From NCBI GenBank assembly GCA_024281675.1, contig JAMXAG010000007.1, positions 56,698 through 120,697 on the forward strand: a DNA stretch of 64,000 nt, read 5' to 3'. A program made the translations under genes and the position numbers. Below are positions 56,300-64,000 of the stretch, one piece after another. Source of the DNA: Nitrosomonas sp. Its GTDB lineage: Bacteria > Pseudomonadota > Gammaproteobacteria > Burkholderiales > Nitrosomonadaceae. The notes below the pieces were generated by a model. It was not told where the DNA came from and did no database searches. It worked only from the letters and a program-made list of their open reading frames with translations. Position 1 is the stretch's first letter. Each line of letters begins with the position of its first letter.

Positions 56300-57076
56300 A
56301 TGATTAACGTATATCCAGTTCGTGCATTCAAAGACAATTATATCTGGGTTCTTCATGATGATGTCCATGCGATTGCTGTGGATCCTGGAATATCAGATCC
56401 GGTCATTCATTATTTACAAACCAATAAATTAAAGCTCGTCGCAATCCTCGTTACGCATCATCATCATGATCATACTGGAGGAATTAGTGATCTGACCAAA
56501 CTATTTGATATTCCGGTCTACGGTCCTCAATCCGATAGCATTCCAGATGTTACAGATGTGGTGTCTGAAAGTGAAGAAATACTGATCAAAACCCTTGGGC
56601 TTAAACTAACAGTGCTGAATATTCCCGGTCATACACGCGAGCATATTGCTTATTATACCGACCATCCGTTCCAGGGCGTATTTTGCGGTGATACGCTGTT
56701 TGCGTGTGGATGCGGCAGAGTATTCGAAGGGGCTCATGCGCAAATGCATGCATCACTCAATAAACTATCCCAATTACCTAACAACACTTCGGTTTATTGT
56801 ACACACGAATACACACTCAGCAATATTCGCTTTGCAAAATGCGTAGACCCGGAAAACCAGGCACTATTAAATTTTGAAATGTTATGTAACCAATTAGTTA
56901 CCGAACAACGTCCAACCCTACCTACCACCATTGAACTTGAAAAAGCGATTAACCCTTTCTTACGATGTGATCAACCTGCAATCATCAATTGCGCTCAAAA
57001 TCACTCGAAGCTACGGACAATCAATTCTAACGAAGTTTTTTCTATCTTGCGGCAGTGGAAAGATAGTTTCTGCTAA
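56300..57076 (+). CDS. gloB: Hydroxyacylglutathione hydrolase (glyoxalase II)
   Basis: This 258-residue metallo-beta-lactamase-fold enzyme has the zinc motif T-H-H-H-H-D-H near 51-57. Further ligands are at H in P-G-H-T-R-E-H near 110 and D in G-D-T-L near 133, with H-E-Y-T near 171. It hydrolyses S-lactoylglutathione in methylglyoxal detoxification. It is divergent from the methyltransferase gene and convergent with the P460 gene. Confidence 0.96.
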   Translation: MINVYPVRAFKDNYIWVLHDDVHAIAVDPGISDPVIHYLQTNKLKLVAILVTHHHHDHTGGISDLTKLFDIPVYGPQSDSIPDVTDVVSESEEILIKTLGLKLTVLNIPGHTREHIAYYTDHPFQGVFCGDTLFACGCGRVFEGAHAQMHASLNKLSQLPNNTSVYCTHEYTLSNIRFAKCVDPENQALLNFEMLCNQLVTEQRPTLPTTIELEKAINPFLRCDQPAIINCAQNHSKLRTINSNEVFSILRQWKDSFC

Positions 57077-57099
57077 AGAATAAGGCACGAAAAATGAAA

Positions 57100-57154
57100 A
57101 AGCAATCTGCTCCGAACCAAGCCTAAATTAGCCTAATTCCAAGTCAGATTGCTT
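57100..57154 (-). terminator. Terminator after the cytochrome P460 gene
   Basis: AAGCAATCTG (57100-57109) pairs with CAGATTGCTT (57145-57154) across a 35-base loop. On the minus strand the stem is followed by TTTTCATTTTTC, so it can end the P460 transcript. It lies between the convergent gloB and P460 genes. Confidence 0.6.
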
Positions 57155-57203
57155 AAAAAAGGAATCTATTTCAAATAAATAGCTTTATAAAAACTGCTAC
57201 TCG

Positions 57204-57800
57204 TTATTTTTCCCCAGGCTTGGCAGCACGGAGAACTGGATAATGCTGGATAAATACCATATCTTGTGCAGCATGAGTTTTATGGCAAGCAGCACAAGCA
57301 TCATCGGCTTGCATAATGCCTTGTCTGGCTTCATATGATTCAAATCCAAAGAACGCCCAATTACCAGGTTTATCGGGATAACGTTTAGAATCTTTCACCA
57401 TTGCAGCGATACCATTAAACTCTCCAGGAAAATAACCATTTCCACTCGCTGATTCTTTAGTTCCCACGCTAGTTAATTCTTTTACGATTACAGTACCATC
57501 TCGGAATTCACCAGTTTTTTTCCAGTGATTCCAACTGGTTGGATCGATATAAACATTATGAAATTCTGGAAATGCAGGCTTACCATCATTCATGTCATTT
57601 GGAGTAACGGGTGCGCCCACAAAAATCCATTCGCGGTAATCTTTTGGCGTTAACAAAACATTTTCTTTAGTGAAACTACCAAAATTAAGGTCTTTTGCAT
57701 GTTGATGATGCTCGCTAGAAGCTTTCACTGACGTAACCAATGCAACAGATAACAATGCCGGGAGCATACTCACTAATAATGTTTTTTTAATCTGAAACAT
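57204..57800 (-). CDS. Cytochrome P460
   Basis: This 198-residue secreted c-type cytochrome has a signal peptide ending V-K-A-S and heme motif C-A-A-C-H at 169-173. The P460-fold stretch W-I-F-V-G-A-P-V-T-P-N-D precedes Y-I-D-P-T-S-W-N-H-W-K-K. P460 heme is cross-linked to a lysine in ammonia oxidisers and oxidises hydroxylamine, releasing N2O/NO in known enzymes. The cross-link lysine here may be one of the K-K pair after W-N-H-W (inferred), which would separate it from cytochrome c'-beta. ATG 57800 follows AAGGAAG. It is the most organism-diagnostic gene of the window. Confidence 0.88.
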   Translation of the reverse strand: MFQIKKTLLVSMLPALLSVALVTSVKASSEHHQHAKDLNFGSFTKENVLLTPKDYREWIFVGAPVTPNDMNDGKPAFPEFHNVYIDPTSWNHWKKTGEFRDGTVIVKELTSVGTKESASGNGYFPGEFNGIAAMVKDSKRYPDKPGNWAFFGFESYEARQGIMQADDACAACHKTHAAQDMVFIQHYPVLRAAKPGEK

Positions 57801-57929
57801 AATTCTTCCTTTAAAATAGTCAAAGAAACGTAAAGAAAAAGCAATAGCACTCACTGCTTCGCTTTAATAGTAGTCAAGCTAATTGACCCCGTCAAGCGAT
57901 TCATTGTGAGAATTATCCTGCAGTAGCCA

Positions 57930-58385
57930 TTAACGCTGCGCCATTTCACGCAATACTTCAGCCCAACAATTCGGTGTTTCATACAAACGGATCTGTTCCA
58001 AGCAAAGATGGTTACCGTAAGTATCTTGATAAGCTTGATCGAGTATCTCAAACGCAATCTTTGCCAGATTTTCTGCAGTAGGCTGTGCATTCAACACGAT
58101 GGTTTTGTGATCTGGTATGGTTTTCAAAAACTCAAGTACTATGGTATCTCCTTCATAAACCAGAAATGCATGATCCCAATGATCAATCAGTACTGACTTA
58201 GCTATCCGCTTTACTTCTGAAAAATCCATCACCATGCCTTGCTCAGGCACACCTTCGTCAGTAATAATGTTACCTGACAGTGAAATCTCAATCACATAGC
58301 GATGACCATGCAGATGACGGCACTGACTATTATGAGTAGAAATACGATGCCCCGCATCGAATTCCAGTTTGCGCGTAATCAACAT
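57930..58385 (-). CDS. queD: 6-carboxy-5,6,7,8-tetrahydropterin synthase
   Basis: This 151-residue QueD-family protein has zinc histidines in F-D-A-G-H-R-I and C-R-H-L-H-G-H-R-Y near 23-31. The catalytic D-H region is in I-D-H-W-D-H-A-F-L near 67-75 and Glu in Y-E-T-P-N-C-W-A. It makes carboxytetrahydropterin for queuosine/deazaguanine synthesis. It is divergent from a radical SAM gene 46 bp away. Confidence 0.93.
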   Translation of the reverse strand: MLITRKLEFDAGHRISTHNSQCRHLHGHRYVIEISLSGNIITDEGVPEQGMVMDFSEVKRIAKSVLIDHWDHAFLVYEGDTIVLEFLKTIPDHKTIVLNAQPTAENLAKIAFEILDQAYQDTYGNHLCLEQIRLYETPNCWAEVLREMAQR

Positions 58386-58431
58386 AGCAACATTAGTAAA
58401 TGAGCAAATAATTAAAGGTGAAATTGTAACA

Positions 58432-59292
58432 TTGCCAACCCCTCCTCAACGACTGAATGCCATCGACCATAGTCGAGATAGCGCTGGACTAACCTATGTT
58501 TATCCAGTGGTATCACGTCGTGCAGGCGGCGTATCGATTGGAATCAATCTCAATCCAAACAATGCTTGTAATTGGCGATGCATTTATTGTCAGGTTCCTA
58601 ATTTGACGCGTGGCACCGCACCTCGTATTGATTTAAGTAAGCTTAGGAACGAGTTGCATTTTTTTCTAAATGAACTGATTAATGGCGAGTTTATGCTGAA
58701 ATACGTGCCCGAAGAAGTCAGAGTAATTCGCGATATTGCTTTATCAGGGAATGGTGAACCAACGAGCGCTAAGGAATTTGATCAAGTCATCAAATTGATC
58801 GGAGAGGTATTAAAAGATTTTCCTATACTTAAGAACCTTAAATTCGTATTGATCACTAATGGCAGCCTAATCCACCGCAAATATGTGCAAGCCGGATTAG
58901 AGCGTATGGCACAAATGAATGGAGAAATTTGGTTTAAATTTGACCGAGCCACCACTGAAGCAAGAAAGCGTGTCAATAATAGCGATATCAGTTTGAAGAA
59001 AATTCGCATGCATTTGCGTATTGCCTCGGCAATCTGTCCTACTTGGCTACAGACTTGTATGTTCCAAATCAGTGGCGAGGCTCCTACAAATTGTGAAGTT
59101 GATGCTTATTTAAAATTCATCGAACAACTCAACGATGAAGAAATTCCTTTACAAGGAATATTATTATATGGTTTAGCGCGTCCATCATTACAATCCGAGG
59201 CTTCGCAATTATCCGTAGTTACTCAAGCATGGTTGATTAACTTTGCCGAAAAAATTAAAGCACTCGGTTTTAACGTAAAAATAACCCCTTAA
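58432..59292 (+). CDS. Radical SAM protein (queD neighbour, TYW1/MoaA-like region)
   Basis: This protein of about 286 residues has the [4Fe-4S] motif C-N-W-R-C-I-Y-C at residues 46-53, preceded by G-I-N-L-N-P-N-N. G-N-G-E-P-T near 107-112 matches the GGE motif and a late I-S-G-E-A-P is present. The start TTG 58432 has A-A-A-G-G-T-G-A about 10 bases before it; a TTG at 58369 would overlap queD. It is not the canonical QueE (C-x14-C or C-x3-C-x2-C with a shorter body), but its divergent pairing with queD suggests a pterin/deazaguanine link. Exact chemistry is unknown. Confidence 0.8.
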   Translation: MPTPPQRLNAIDHSRDSAGLTYVYPVVSRRAGGVSIGINLNPNNACNWRCIYCQVPNLTRGTAPRIDLSKLRNELHFFLNELINGEFMLKYVPEEVRVIRDIALSGNGEPTSAKEFDQVIKLIGEVLKDFPILKNLKFVLITNGSLIHRKYVQAGLERMAQMNGEIWFKFDRATTEARKRVNNSDISLKKIRMHLRIASAICPTWLQTCMFQISGEAPTNCEVDAYLKFIEQLNDEEIPLQGILLYGLARPSLQSEASQLSVVTQAWLINFAEKIKALGFNVKITP

Positions 59293-59445
59293 TCAAGCTT
59301 CTATTTTTGTGACTGATTTACAACAAAATAGTGTGATTGATCTTCATCAATATCTCTTTCTCAAATTACTGATATTGAATATATTTAGATCGCAGTCAAT
59401 TTAAAGACTCTGATTTAATACGCGGAATAATTTTTTAATATACGC

Positions 59446-59473
59446 TTTAAAATCAATTGTTATCGCATATAAT
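59446..59473 (+). promoter_or_regulatory. Candidate promoter of the alginate-export-type porin gene
   Basis: TTTAAA (59446-59451) and TATAAT (59468-59473) are separated by 16 bases, 110 bp upstream of the ATG. The -10 is perfect, the -35 weak. Confidence 0.45.
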
Positions 59474-59583
59474 AGCGGCCATAAAAACCACCGCACTATT
59501 TTTTGTGCCTTGCATATAGAAAATTACTGATTGCAATGCATGATAAACGTTATCAAACTTATTATCTAAACAGGAGCTTCACA

Positions 59584-61275
59584 ATGAATTCATTGGGCAT
59601 TTTTCCATCTCTGGCGAAACTATCTGCCAGACCAAAAGTGCGCTTGTTAAAAAACATGCAGCAATACCTTATAGTTAGCTGCATCACAATGACGTCCTGG
59701 ACTTATCAAGTTCAGGCACAGTCTCCAACCAATGCAAACAATCCTCCGGCTAATGCACCTGCAGCGCCGACAGCACTGCCCAGAGCTATTACTTCAGATG
59801 GTTTTGACAAATCAAAAGTACCCCCAGTCACTACGATGTCACGACCAGGGCTATTTATTCTCCCTCCAGGCGGTGCAGGTCATTACTCGCTATGGGATAT
59901 GGTAACCGGAAACAAACGTGAAAAACCACCGGTAGCACCTTATGCACCGTTCGCTCTGTTAACAACACCCGCTTATGAAATTGATTTCCGCTATTTGGAT
60001 AAAACGGGCGCTGAAAAGAATTTTTTTGATCCAGTAAAACGCATGCATCTGGGCGATGACTGGCTATTATCTTTTGGTGGTAATTTTTGGTATCGCTATA
60101 CACATGAAACCGATAGTCGATTGAATACGGCGGATACCAATAACGACTTTCATCTATTACGCACGCGCGTCCATGCAGACTTATGGTATCGCGACAAAGT
60201 AAGATTATTCGCAGAATTATTAGATGCCCGCGCTTTTGGTTCCGAGTTACCACCCCTGGTTACTGATAGAAACCACGCAGACATGCTGAATTTGTTCACT
60301 GATATCAAGCTAGCTAATGTCAAAGATGGTCCTGTATATATTCGCGTTGGTCGGCAAGAGCTATTGTATGGCTCACAACGCTTGATCTCTACTTTAGACT
60401 GGGTCAATACACGTAGAACTTTCCAAGGCGTGAAAGCGTTCTGGCGCACCCCAAGTTGGGATATCGATGCTTTTTGGGTTCGGCCTATGATTACTGAAAA
60501 AGGCAATGTAGATAATTGGGATACCAAGCAAAACTTTTTTGGCCTTTGGGGGACGAATAGGATTGCACCAACACATGCGCTTGATCTTTACTTCTTAAGC
60601 CTAGAGAATGATCGCAATCTTACTGCTGCTAATGTATTGCGAGGTAATATTTTGCAGGGAGATTCACACGTTCACACGCTGGGTGGTCGTTTGGTTGGTA
60701 ACTTTGATAATTATTTGTATGAATTAGAAGGCATGTATCAATTTGGCCGACGGTCCAACATGGATGTTTCTGCATTTGCGGTCGCTGCAGGTGCAGGCTA
60801 CCGAATACCTACTCTGATGAATGCCCAAGGTTGGATACGCTATGATTTCGCTTCTGGTGACAGTAATTCCACTGATGGCAGAAGCAACACTTTTAACCAG
60901 TTATTTCCATTTGGACATTATTATATGGGGTATCTTGATCGCGTCGGTCGTCAAAATGTCCATGATTTCAACGTTCAGTTTACTATGCACCCAGTACCGT
61001 GGATTACTTTTATCACGCAATATCATCGATTCTATTTAGCAAATCAACGCGATTATTTATACAATGCCGCTGGGCTTGCAACTTTTAGGGATGTTACCGG
61101 ACAATCCGGCAGTCATATCGGAGATGAAATTGATTTTCGCTTTAATATACATGTCGATCGTCATCAAGATGTATTATTTGGCTATTCCAAATTATTCAGT
61201 GGCGATTTCCTGAAGAATCAAGCACCGGGAGTTTCCGCTGATCTTTTATACGTACAATATAACTTCCGTTTTTAG
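59584..61275 (+). CDS. Alginate-export-family outer-membrane protein
   Basis: This 563-residue protein starts at ATG 59584 after AGGAG (8 bases). The signal segment ends V-Q-A-Q, followed by an Ala/Pro/Asn-rich linker (P-T-N-A-N-N-P-P) and then a barrel of 16 or more strands. The motif R-L-R/L-L-R-T-R-V-H-A-D-L-W-Y near 193-206, G-R-Q-E-L-L-Y-G near 256-263 and the terminal Y-N-F-R-F are typical of AlgE-like barrels (alginate_exp). It could secrete or take up a polysaccharide; no alginate genes are nearby. It faces copD tail to tail. Confidence 0.86.
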   Translation: MNSLGIFPSLAKLSARPKVRLLKNMQQYLIVSCITMTSWTYQVQAQSPTNANNPPANAPAAPTALPRAITSDGFDKSKVPPVTTMSRPGLFILPPGGAGHYSLWDMVTGNKREKPPVAPYAPFALLTTPAYEIDFRYLDKTGAEKNFFDPVKRMHLGDDWLLSFGGNFWYRYTHETDSRLNTADTNNDFHLLRTRVHADLWYRDKVRLFAELLDARAFGSELPPLVTDRNHADMLNLFTDIKLANVKDGPVYIRVGRQELLYGSQRLISTLDWVNTRRTFQGVKAFWRTPSWDIDAFWVRPMITEKGNVDNWDTKQNFFGLWGTNRIAPTHALDLYFLSLENDRNLTAANVLRGNILQGDSHVHTLGGRLVGNFDNYLYELEGMYQFGRRSNMDVSAFAVAAGAGYRIPTLMNAQGWIRYDFASGDSNSTDGRSNTFNQLFPFGHYYMGYLDRVGRQNVHDFNVQFTMHPVPWITFITQYHRFYLANQRDYLYNAAGLATFRDVTGQSGSHIGDEIDFRFNIHVDRHQDVLFGYSKLFSGDFLKNQAPGVSADLLYVQYNFRF

Positions 61276-61298
61276 TAATCAAAAAACGAAAAACTGTG

Positions 61299-61329
61299 GC
61301 GAAGGTAGATCTTTTTTGAGTACCTTCGC
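61299..61329. terminator. Terminator between the alginate-export gene and copD
   Basis: GCGAAGGTA (61299-61307) pairs with TACCTTCGC (61321-61329) around a 13-base loop. On the minus strand it is followed by a T-rich stretch, so it is best suited to end the copCD transcript, and it may also work on the plus strand. Confidence 0.65.
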
Positions 61330-61344
61330 TACTTTATCATCACA

Positions 61345-63381
61345 TTACTGTACATACTCTTTTGCTGGTGAGATTTTTAGTTTCTCTCGATTCAACAAGG
61401 TTGTTTGTTGATTTAATAGATTAACATCATTCCAACCTTTTTCATCTATTGATGGAATCCAGCGTGCACGCAAGTATCCATAACGATCAATCAGAAACTC
61501 CATATGATCGTAGTCCGTGCCACGACCGATGATATCAGGGTAATAAATAGTGCGCCGCGACAATACATAGCTAGCAACTATCTCAGATGCTCCCTGTGTC
61601 ACAATTGTAAAAGGAAATTCATTTGACAAAAATTTCTTTGTAGCATCATCCAGTTCATTTGATGGTACCGCTATGACAGTTACATTTTGTTCCGCAAGCT
61701 GACCGTAGATTGTTTTTAATTGATCCATTCTGGCTTGAGAGAGCGGCCATGAAAACATCACCAATAGCACAGTTTTATTATCACGAAAATCCTGCAATGC
61801 TCCGCCATTCCCGTCTTGCGTTCCATAAAAAAACACAGGTGGTTGAATAAATGCCTTGTCTGGAATCACCGTGGGTGACAGAATTCTGGATTGATATCCC
61901 CTTGATAAAGCATGAATAAAGTTAACTAAATCCCAACGATCTTCGTTAGACAATCTCTCTCCATATCCAGGCATATCCGTGTTAACCATACCATTGGTAA
62001 TCCAATGGTAGAAATCTCCCGGTGTATGTTCTAAAATATGTGGCTCCATTAATAAATCCGGTAATTTAGTCGATAACGTGCGAGACTTAATTCCATTGCC
62101 TTTTCCTTGTACACCATGACACTCTGCACAATTCTCAGAAAACAGCTTAGCGCCATTTGCAATAGAAACTGCATTAAAAGATTCCATTGGCTTGCGATAC
62201 GTTTCTGGGTAAGCACGGATGGCAATCGCTTGTAAAGCAAGCAATGCACCCACTAGTATTAGTAGCATTGGAATGATTAATTGCTTTATTTTCCATTGAT
62301 GAAAACGCCCCCATAAAAACAACACGGCGGCAACAAACACAATGATCAAGCCTACCCATACCTGTAGCGCTACATTAGGTAGATTCCACGTTGTCGCAAT
62401 TGAAAACCGAAAAGGTAATGGCCATTCTTCTATATTGAGATCTTTTACGGGCACCGAATTCGTTAGAAGGGTTGCTAACAATAAAAGTATCAGCGCTAAC
62501 AGAAATTCAATGCCAACCCACTTCCTTAAATTTTCTTTACTTGTTAAGTTATCAGACATTTGTTTATTGTGATTTAATGCCGGTAACCATTCAGAACGGA
62601 CCCGCGCAGCAATTAAAAGAATAATACTTAGCAAAAAAATTTTACTACTTAATAACCAACCATAAGGCGTTGCTATCAATGCAGCATAATACCCATTAAA
62701 AATATGATCACTCACCACAACGCCAGTTAGAATAATCAATAACATTATCGGAAAAATTACCGAAGAAAAGCTACCCAAAATTAAAGATAATTCAGAGTTT
62801 TCTGATACTTTAAGTGAGATAGATTCTTTTTCTTCATACACTAACAGCAAAAAACCGGGCAATGCGCCAAGCCATACGCCAGCTAGCACAACATGAATTG
62901 CATAAGGCAATACTGTCGTAAATGTCAGCGCTTCCAGTACCGTATGACTCGCGAAAGTACCAGCAATGAGGGGCAACGCTGCAGCTATTGCACAAATGTT
63001 ATATAACCAAATACTCTTGGAGGTTTTATGCAGATAAAGAATTAGAATTAACAGCAGAATGGAAAAAACTATTCGTAAAATCCAAATTTGACCCGCACGT
63101 GTATCAGTTACTATTGACAACCACTTATCAAGCTGCCATATGCTATTGGCATTTCCAGTTATTTGTACAAGGGTACATGCCATTATTACAACTAACCCTA
63201 ACAAAACACACGCAGCCAACCAAGGAAACAGACGCTGTAATTTCTCAATCCATGGTTTTTCGTTTAATGCATTTTTTCCTACGCTAGTTTCAGCAATGAT
63301 TAGGAAAATACAGCTACCTAGAAGTACGAAATTTGCGGCAATTTGTAACCAACGTGCAAATGCAGCAACAACCTCTACCAT
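61345..63381 (-). CDS. copD: CopD-like copper protein fused to cytochrome c and a redoxin-like domain
   Basis: This 678-residue inner-membrane protein has about eight helices in the first 320 residues forming the CopD copper-import core, including a W-L-G-A-L-P-G helix near 175. Two more helices lie near 345-400. A cytochrome c domain has C-A-E-C-H at 418-422 and an axial Met candidate in M-V-N-T-D-M-P-G-Y near 470. A C-terminal domain (about 515-650) resembles a redoxin fold but lacks a CXXC (S-W-P-L-S-Q where cysteines are expected). copC lies 2 bp upstream, so they are co-expressed. Confidence 0.82.
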   Translation of the reverse strand: MVEVVAAFARWLQIAANFVLLGSCIFLIIAETSVGKNALNEKPWIEKLQRLFPWLAACVLLGLVVIMACTLVQITGNANSIWQLDKWLSIVTDTRAGQIWILRIVFSILLLILILYLHKTSKSIWLYNICAIAAALPLIAGTFASHTVLEALTFTTVLPYAIHVVLAGVWLGALPGFLLLVYEEKESISLKVSENSELSLILGSFSSVIFPIMLLIILTGVVVSDHIFNGYYAALIATPYGWLLSSKIFLLSIILLIAARVRSEWLPALNHNKQMSDNLTSKENLRKWVGIEFLLALILLLLATLLTNSVPVKDLNIEEWPLPFRFSIATTWNLPNVALQVWVGLIIVFVAAVLFLWGRFHQWKIKQLIIPMLLILVGALLALQAIAIRAYPETYRKPMESFNAVSIANGAKLFSENCAECHGVQGKGNGIKSRTLSTKLPDLLMEPHILEHTPGDFYHWITNGMVNTDMPGYGERLSNEDRWDLVNFIHALSRGYQSRILSPTVIPDKAFIQPPVFFYGTQDGNGGALQDFRDNKTVLLVMFSWPLSQARMDQLKTIYGQLAEQNVTVIAVPSNELDDATKKFLSNEFPFTIVTQGASEIVASYVLSRRTIYYPDIIGRGTDYDHMEFLIDRYGYLRARWIPSIDEKGWNDVNLLNQQTTLLNREKLKISPAKEYVQ

Positions 63382-63383
63382 AT

Positions 63384-63788
63384 TTACTGCATTTTGTTTT
63401 TGATATTAAAATCAAAACTGGATTCAATCACATGACCATCAATAGACATCACGCGATACTGTATCGTATATTTCCCAGTATCGATTTCCGGAATGTTTAA
63501 TACTACTGATTTTGGGTCATCAGCAACAACCTCAGGACTATTTTCCGTCAAGGATTTTTTGTTGGAATCAAGTAACACAACTGATGCATAAGCTCCTTCA
63601 ATTTTTTCATTGAACCACAATTGTATTTTCTTAGGTGGGGTTGAAAGTGTAGCTCGACGAGGCGGATCAGATTTTACAAGTGCTGCATGAGCCATTACCG
63701 GATTCGAGTGCCACAATAACGATAATATAGCCACTAATAAAAAGATTACCTGATTAACAGAAAATGACTTCAATTGAATACTCTTCAC
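63384..63788 (-). CDS. copC: Periplasmic copper-binding protein CopC
   Basis: This 134-residue protein has a signal peptide ending V-M-A-H-A-A, leaving a His-1 (H-A-A-L-V-K-S-D) as copper ligand. A beta-barrel follows with P-x-R-x-A (P-P-R-R-A) and the late D-G-H-V-I-E-S copper His. GTG 63788 follows AGAGG. copD is directly downstream. In ammonia oxidisers copCD follow the amo operon, consistent with the fragment at 63930. Confidence 0.92.
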   Translation of the reverse strand: MKSIQLKSFSVNQVIFLLVAILSLLWHSNPVMAHAALVKSDPPRRATLSTPPKKIQLWFNEKIEGAYASVVLLDSNKKSLTENSPEVVADDPKSVVLNIPEIDTGKYTIQYRVMSIDGHVIESSFDFNIKNKMQ

Positions 63789-63853
63789 AATAACCTCTAT
63801 ATTTATTTAGTTTAACGATTATCTAGAATTCTTCTAAGATACGATGAAGTATT

Positions 63854-63890
63854 TAAAGACGAGTTCAATTTAACAGTGAACTCGTCTTTA
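63854..63890. terminator. Hairpin between the edge gene and copC
   Basis: TAAAGACGAGTTC (63854-63866) pairs perfectly with GAACTCGTCTTTA (63878-63890) around an 11-base loop. Neither side has a strong T-run, so it may attenuate or stabilise the message of the upstream operon rather than end it cleanly. Confidence 0.55.
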
Positions 63891-63929
63891 ATACATATTT
63901 ATCGATTTATTACTGAATTCATTATTTCT

Positions 63930-64000
63930 TTAGGCGGCGCTGGGATTATTTTTCTTTTTACGCATCAAGAAGAACGCTACCACTGCAATAACTAGCACAA
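63930..64000 (-). CDS. C-terminus of a single-pass membrane protein, AmoD/AmoE-like (inferred)
   Basis: The last 23 codons are visible: a hydrophobic segment V-L-V-I-A-V-V-A-F-F-L-M followed by R-K-K-K-N-N-P-S-A-A and a stop at 63930. A C-terminal membrane helix with a basic tail is what the AmoD/AmoE accessory proteins have, and in ammonia oxidisers these genes precede copCD. The rest of the gene lies outside the window, so the identity is an inference from position and shape. Confidence 0.4.
   Translation of the reverse strand, partial: VLVIAVVAFFLMRKKKNNPSAA

Noticed and set aside
57851-58090. 79-codon minus-strand frame overlapping queD
   Set aside because: It is out of frame with the clearly conserved queD and has no family features.

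Overview
The window looks like chromosome from a betaproteobacterial ammonia oxidiser of the Nitrosomonas type. The evidence is a cytochrome P460 gene; a copC-copD pair at the right edge, preceded by the C-terminus of a single-pass membrane protein that resembles the end of an amo operon (amoD-like, inferred); exosortase-associated genes; and betaproteobacterial gene orders. The DNA is fairly AT-rich and gene-dense. I saw no insertion sequence, prophage or CRISPR array.

Layout. 1-1005 is the N-terminal part of a MutS-related membrane protein. 1159-5390 is a four-gene MacAB-like efflux operon. 5439-11088 (minus) is a compact cluster of an exosortase-associated acyltransferase, a small PstS-like periplasmic protein, a beta-barrel and a sensory GGDEF-EAL protein. 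11488-14303 (minus) holds the exosortase-associated PLP decarboxylase and acyl-CoA ligase. 14506-16142 is gltX followed by tRNA-Ala(GGC) and tRNA-Glu(TTC). 16276-17423 is a frameshifted beta-helix (PL9-lyase-like) gene. 17872-31833 carries an Hpt-REC-REC-GGDEF regulator, an alpha/beta hydrolase, a Usp protein, the divergent bamD/rluD pair, a porin, a CAAX-protease-related exosortase gene, greB, an SMR pump, a dehydrogenase with a lipoprotein, the divergent plsY/folB pair, slyD and rnhB.

31903-42690 (minus) is the conserved envelope and translation cluster rpsB-tsf-pyrH-frr-uppS-cdsA-dxr-rseP-bamA-skp-fabZ-rnhB. The lpxD, lpxA and lpxB genes usually interleaved at its end are absent. 42946-50089 (minus) holds yicC, a metallophosphoesterase, prfC and two genes of a Yej/Dpp-like peptide ABC transporter without its partner permease or binding protein. 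50256-53938 is a FecR-TPR-beta-barrel fusion with a small Cys-containing downstream protein. 54220-57076 is dnaQ, rnhA and a methyltransferase, with gloB divergent. The right end holds cytochrome P460, queD with a divergent radical SAM gene, an alginate-export-type porin, and copD and copC.

Functional themes are envelope building (Bam, Rse, phospholipid and isoprenoid synthesis, exosortase-linked exopolysaccharide), c-di-GMP signalling (two large GGDEF proteins) and ammonia-oxidiser copper/heme chemistry (P460, CopCD). The most interesting loci are the acyltransferase/PstS-like/barrel/GGDEF-EAL cluster, the FecR-TPR-barrel fusion with its sharp composition change, the CopD-cytochrome c-redoxin fusion, the missing lpx genes and the pentanucleotide repeat in front of skp. 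All family assignments were made by reading the sequence; no database search was run.
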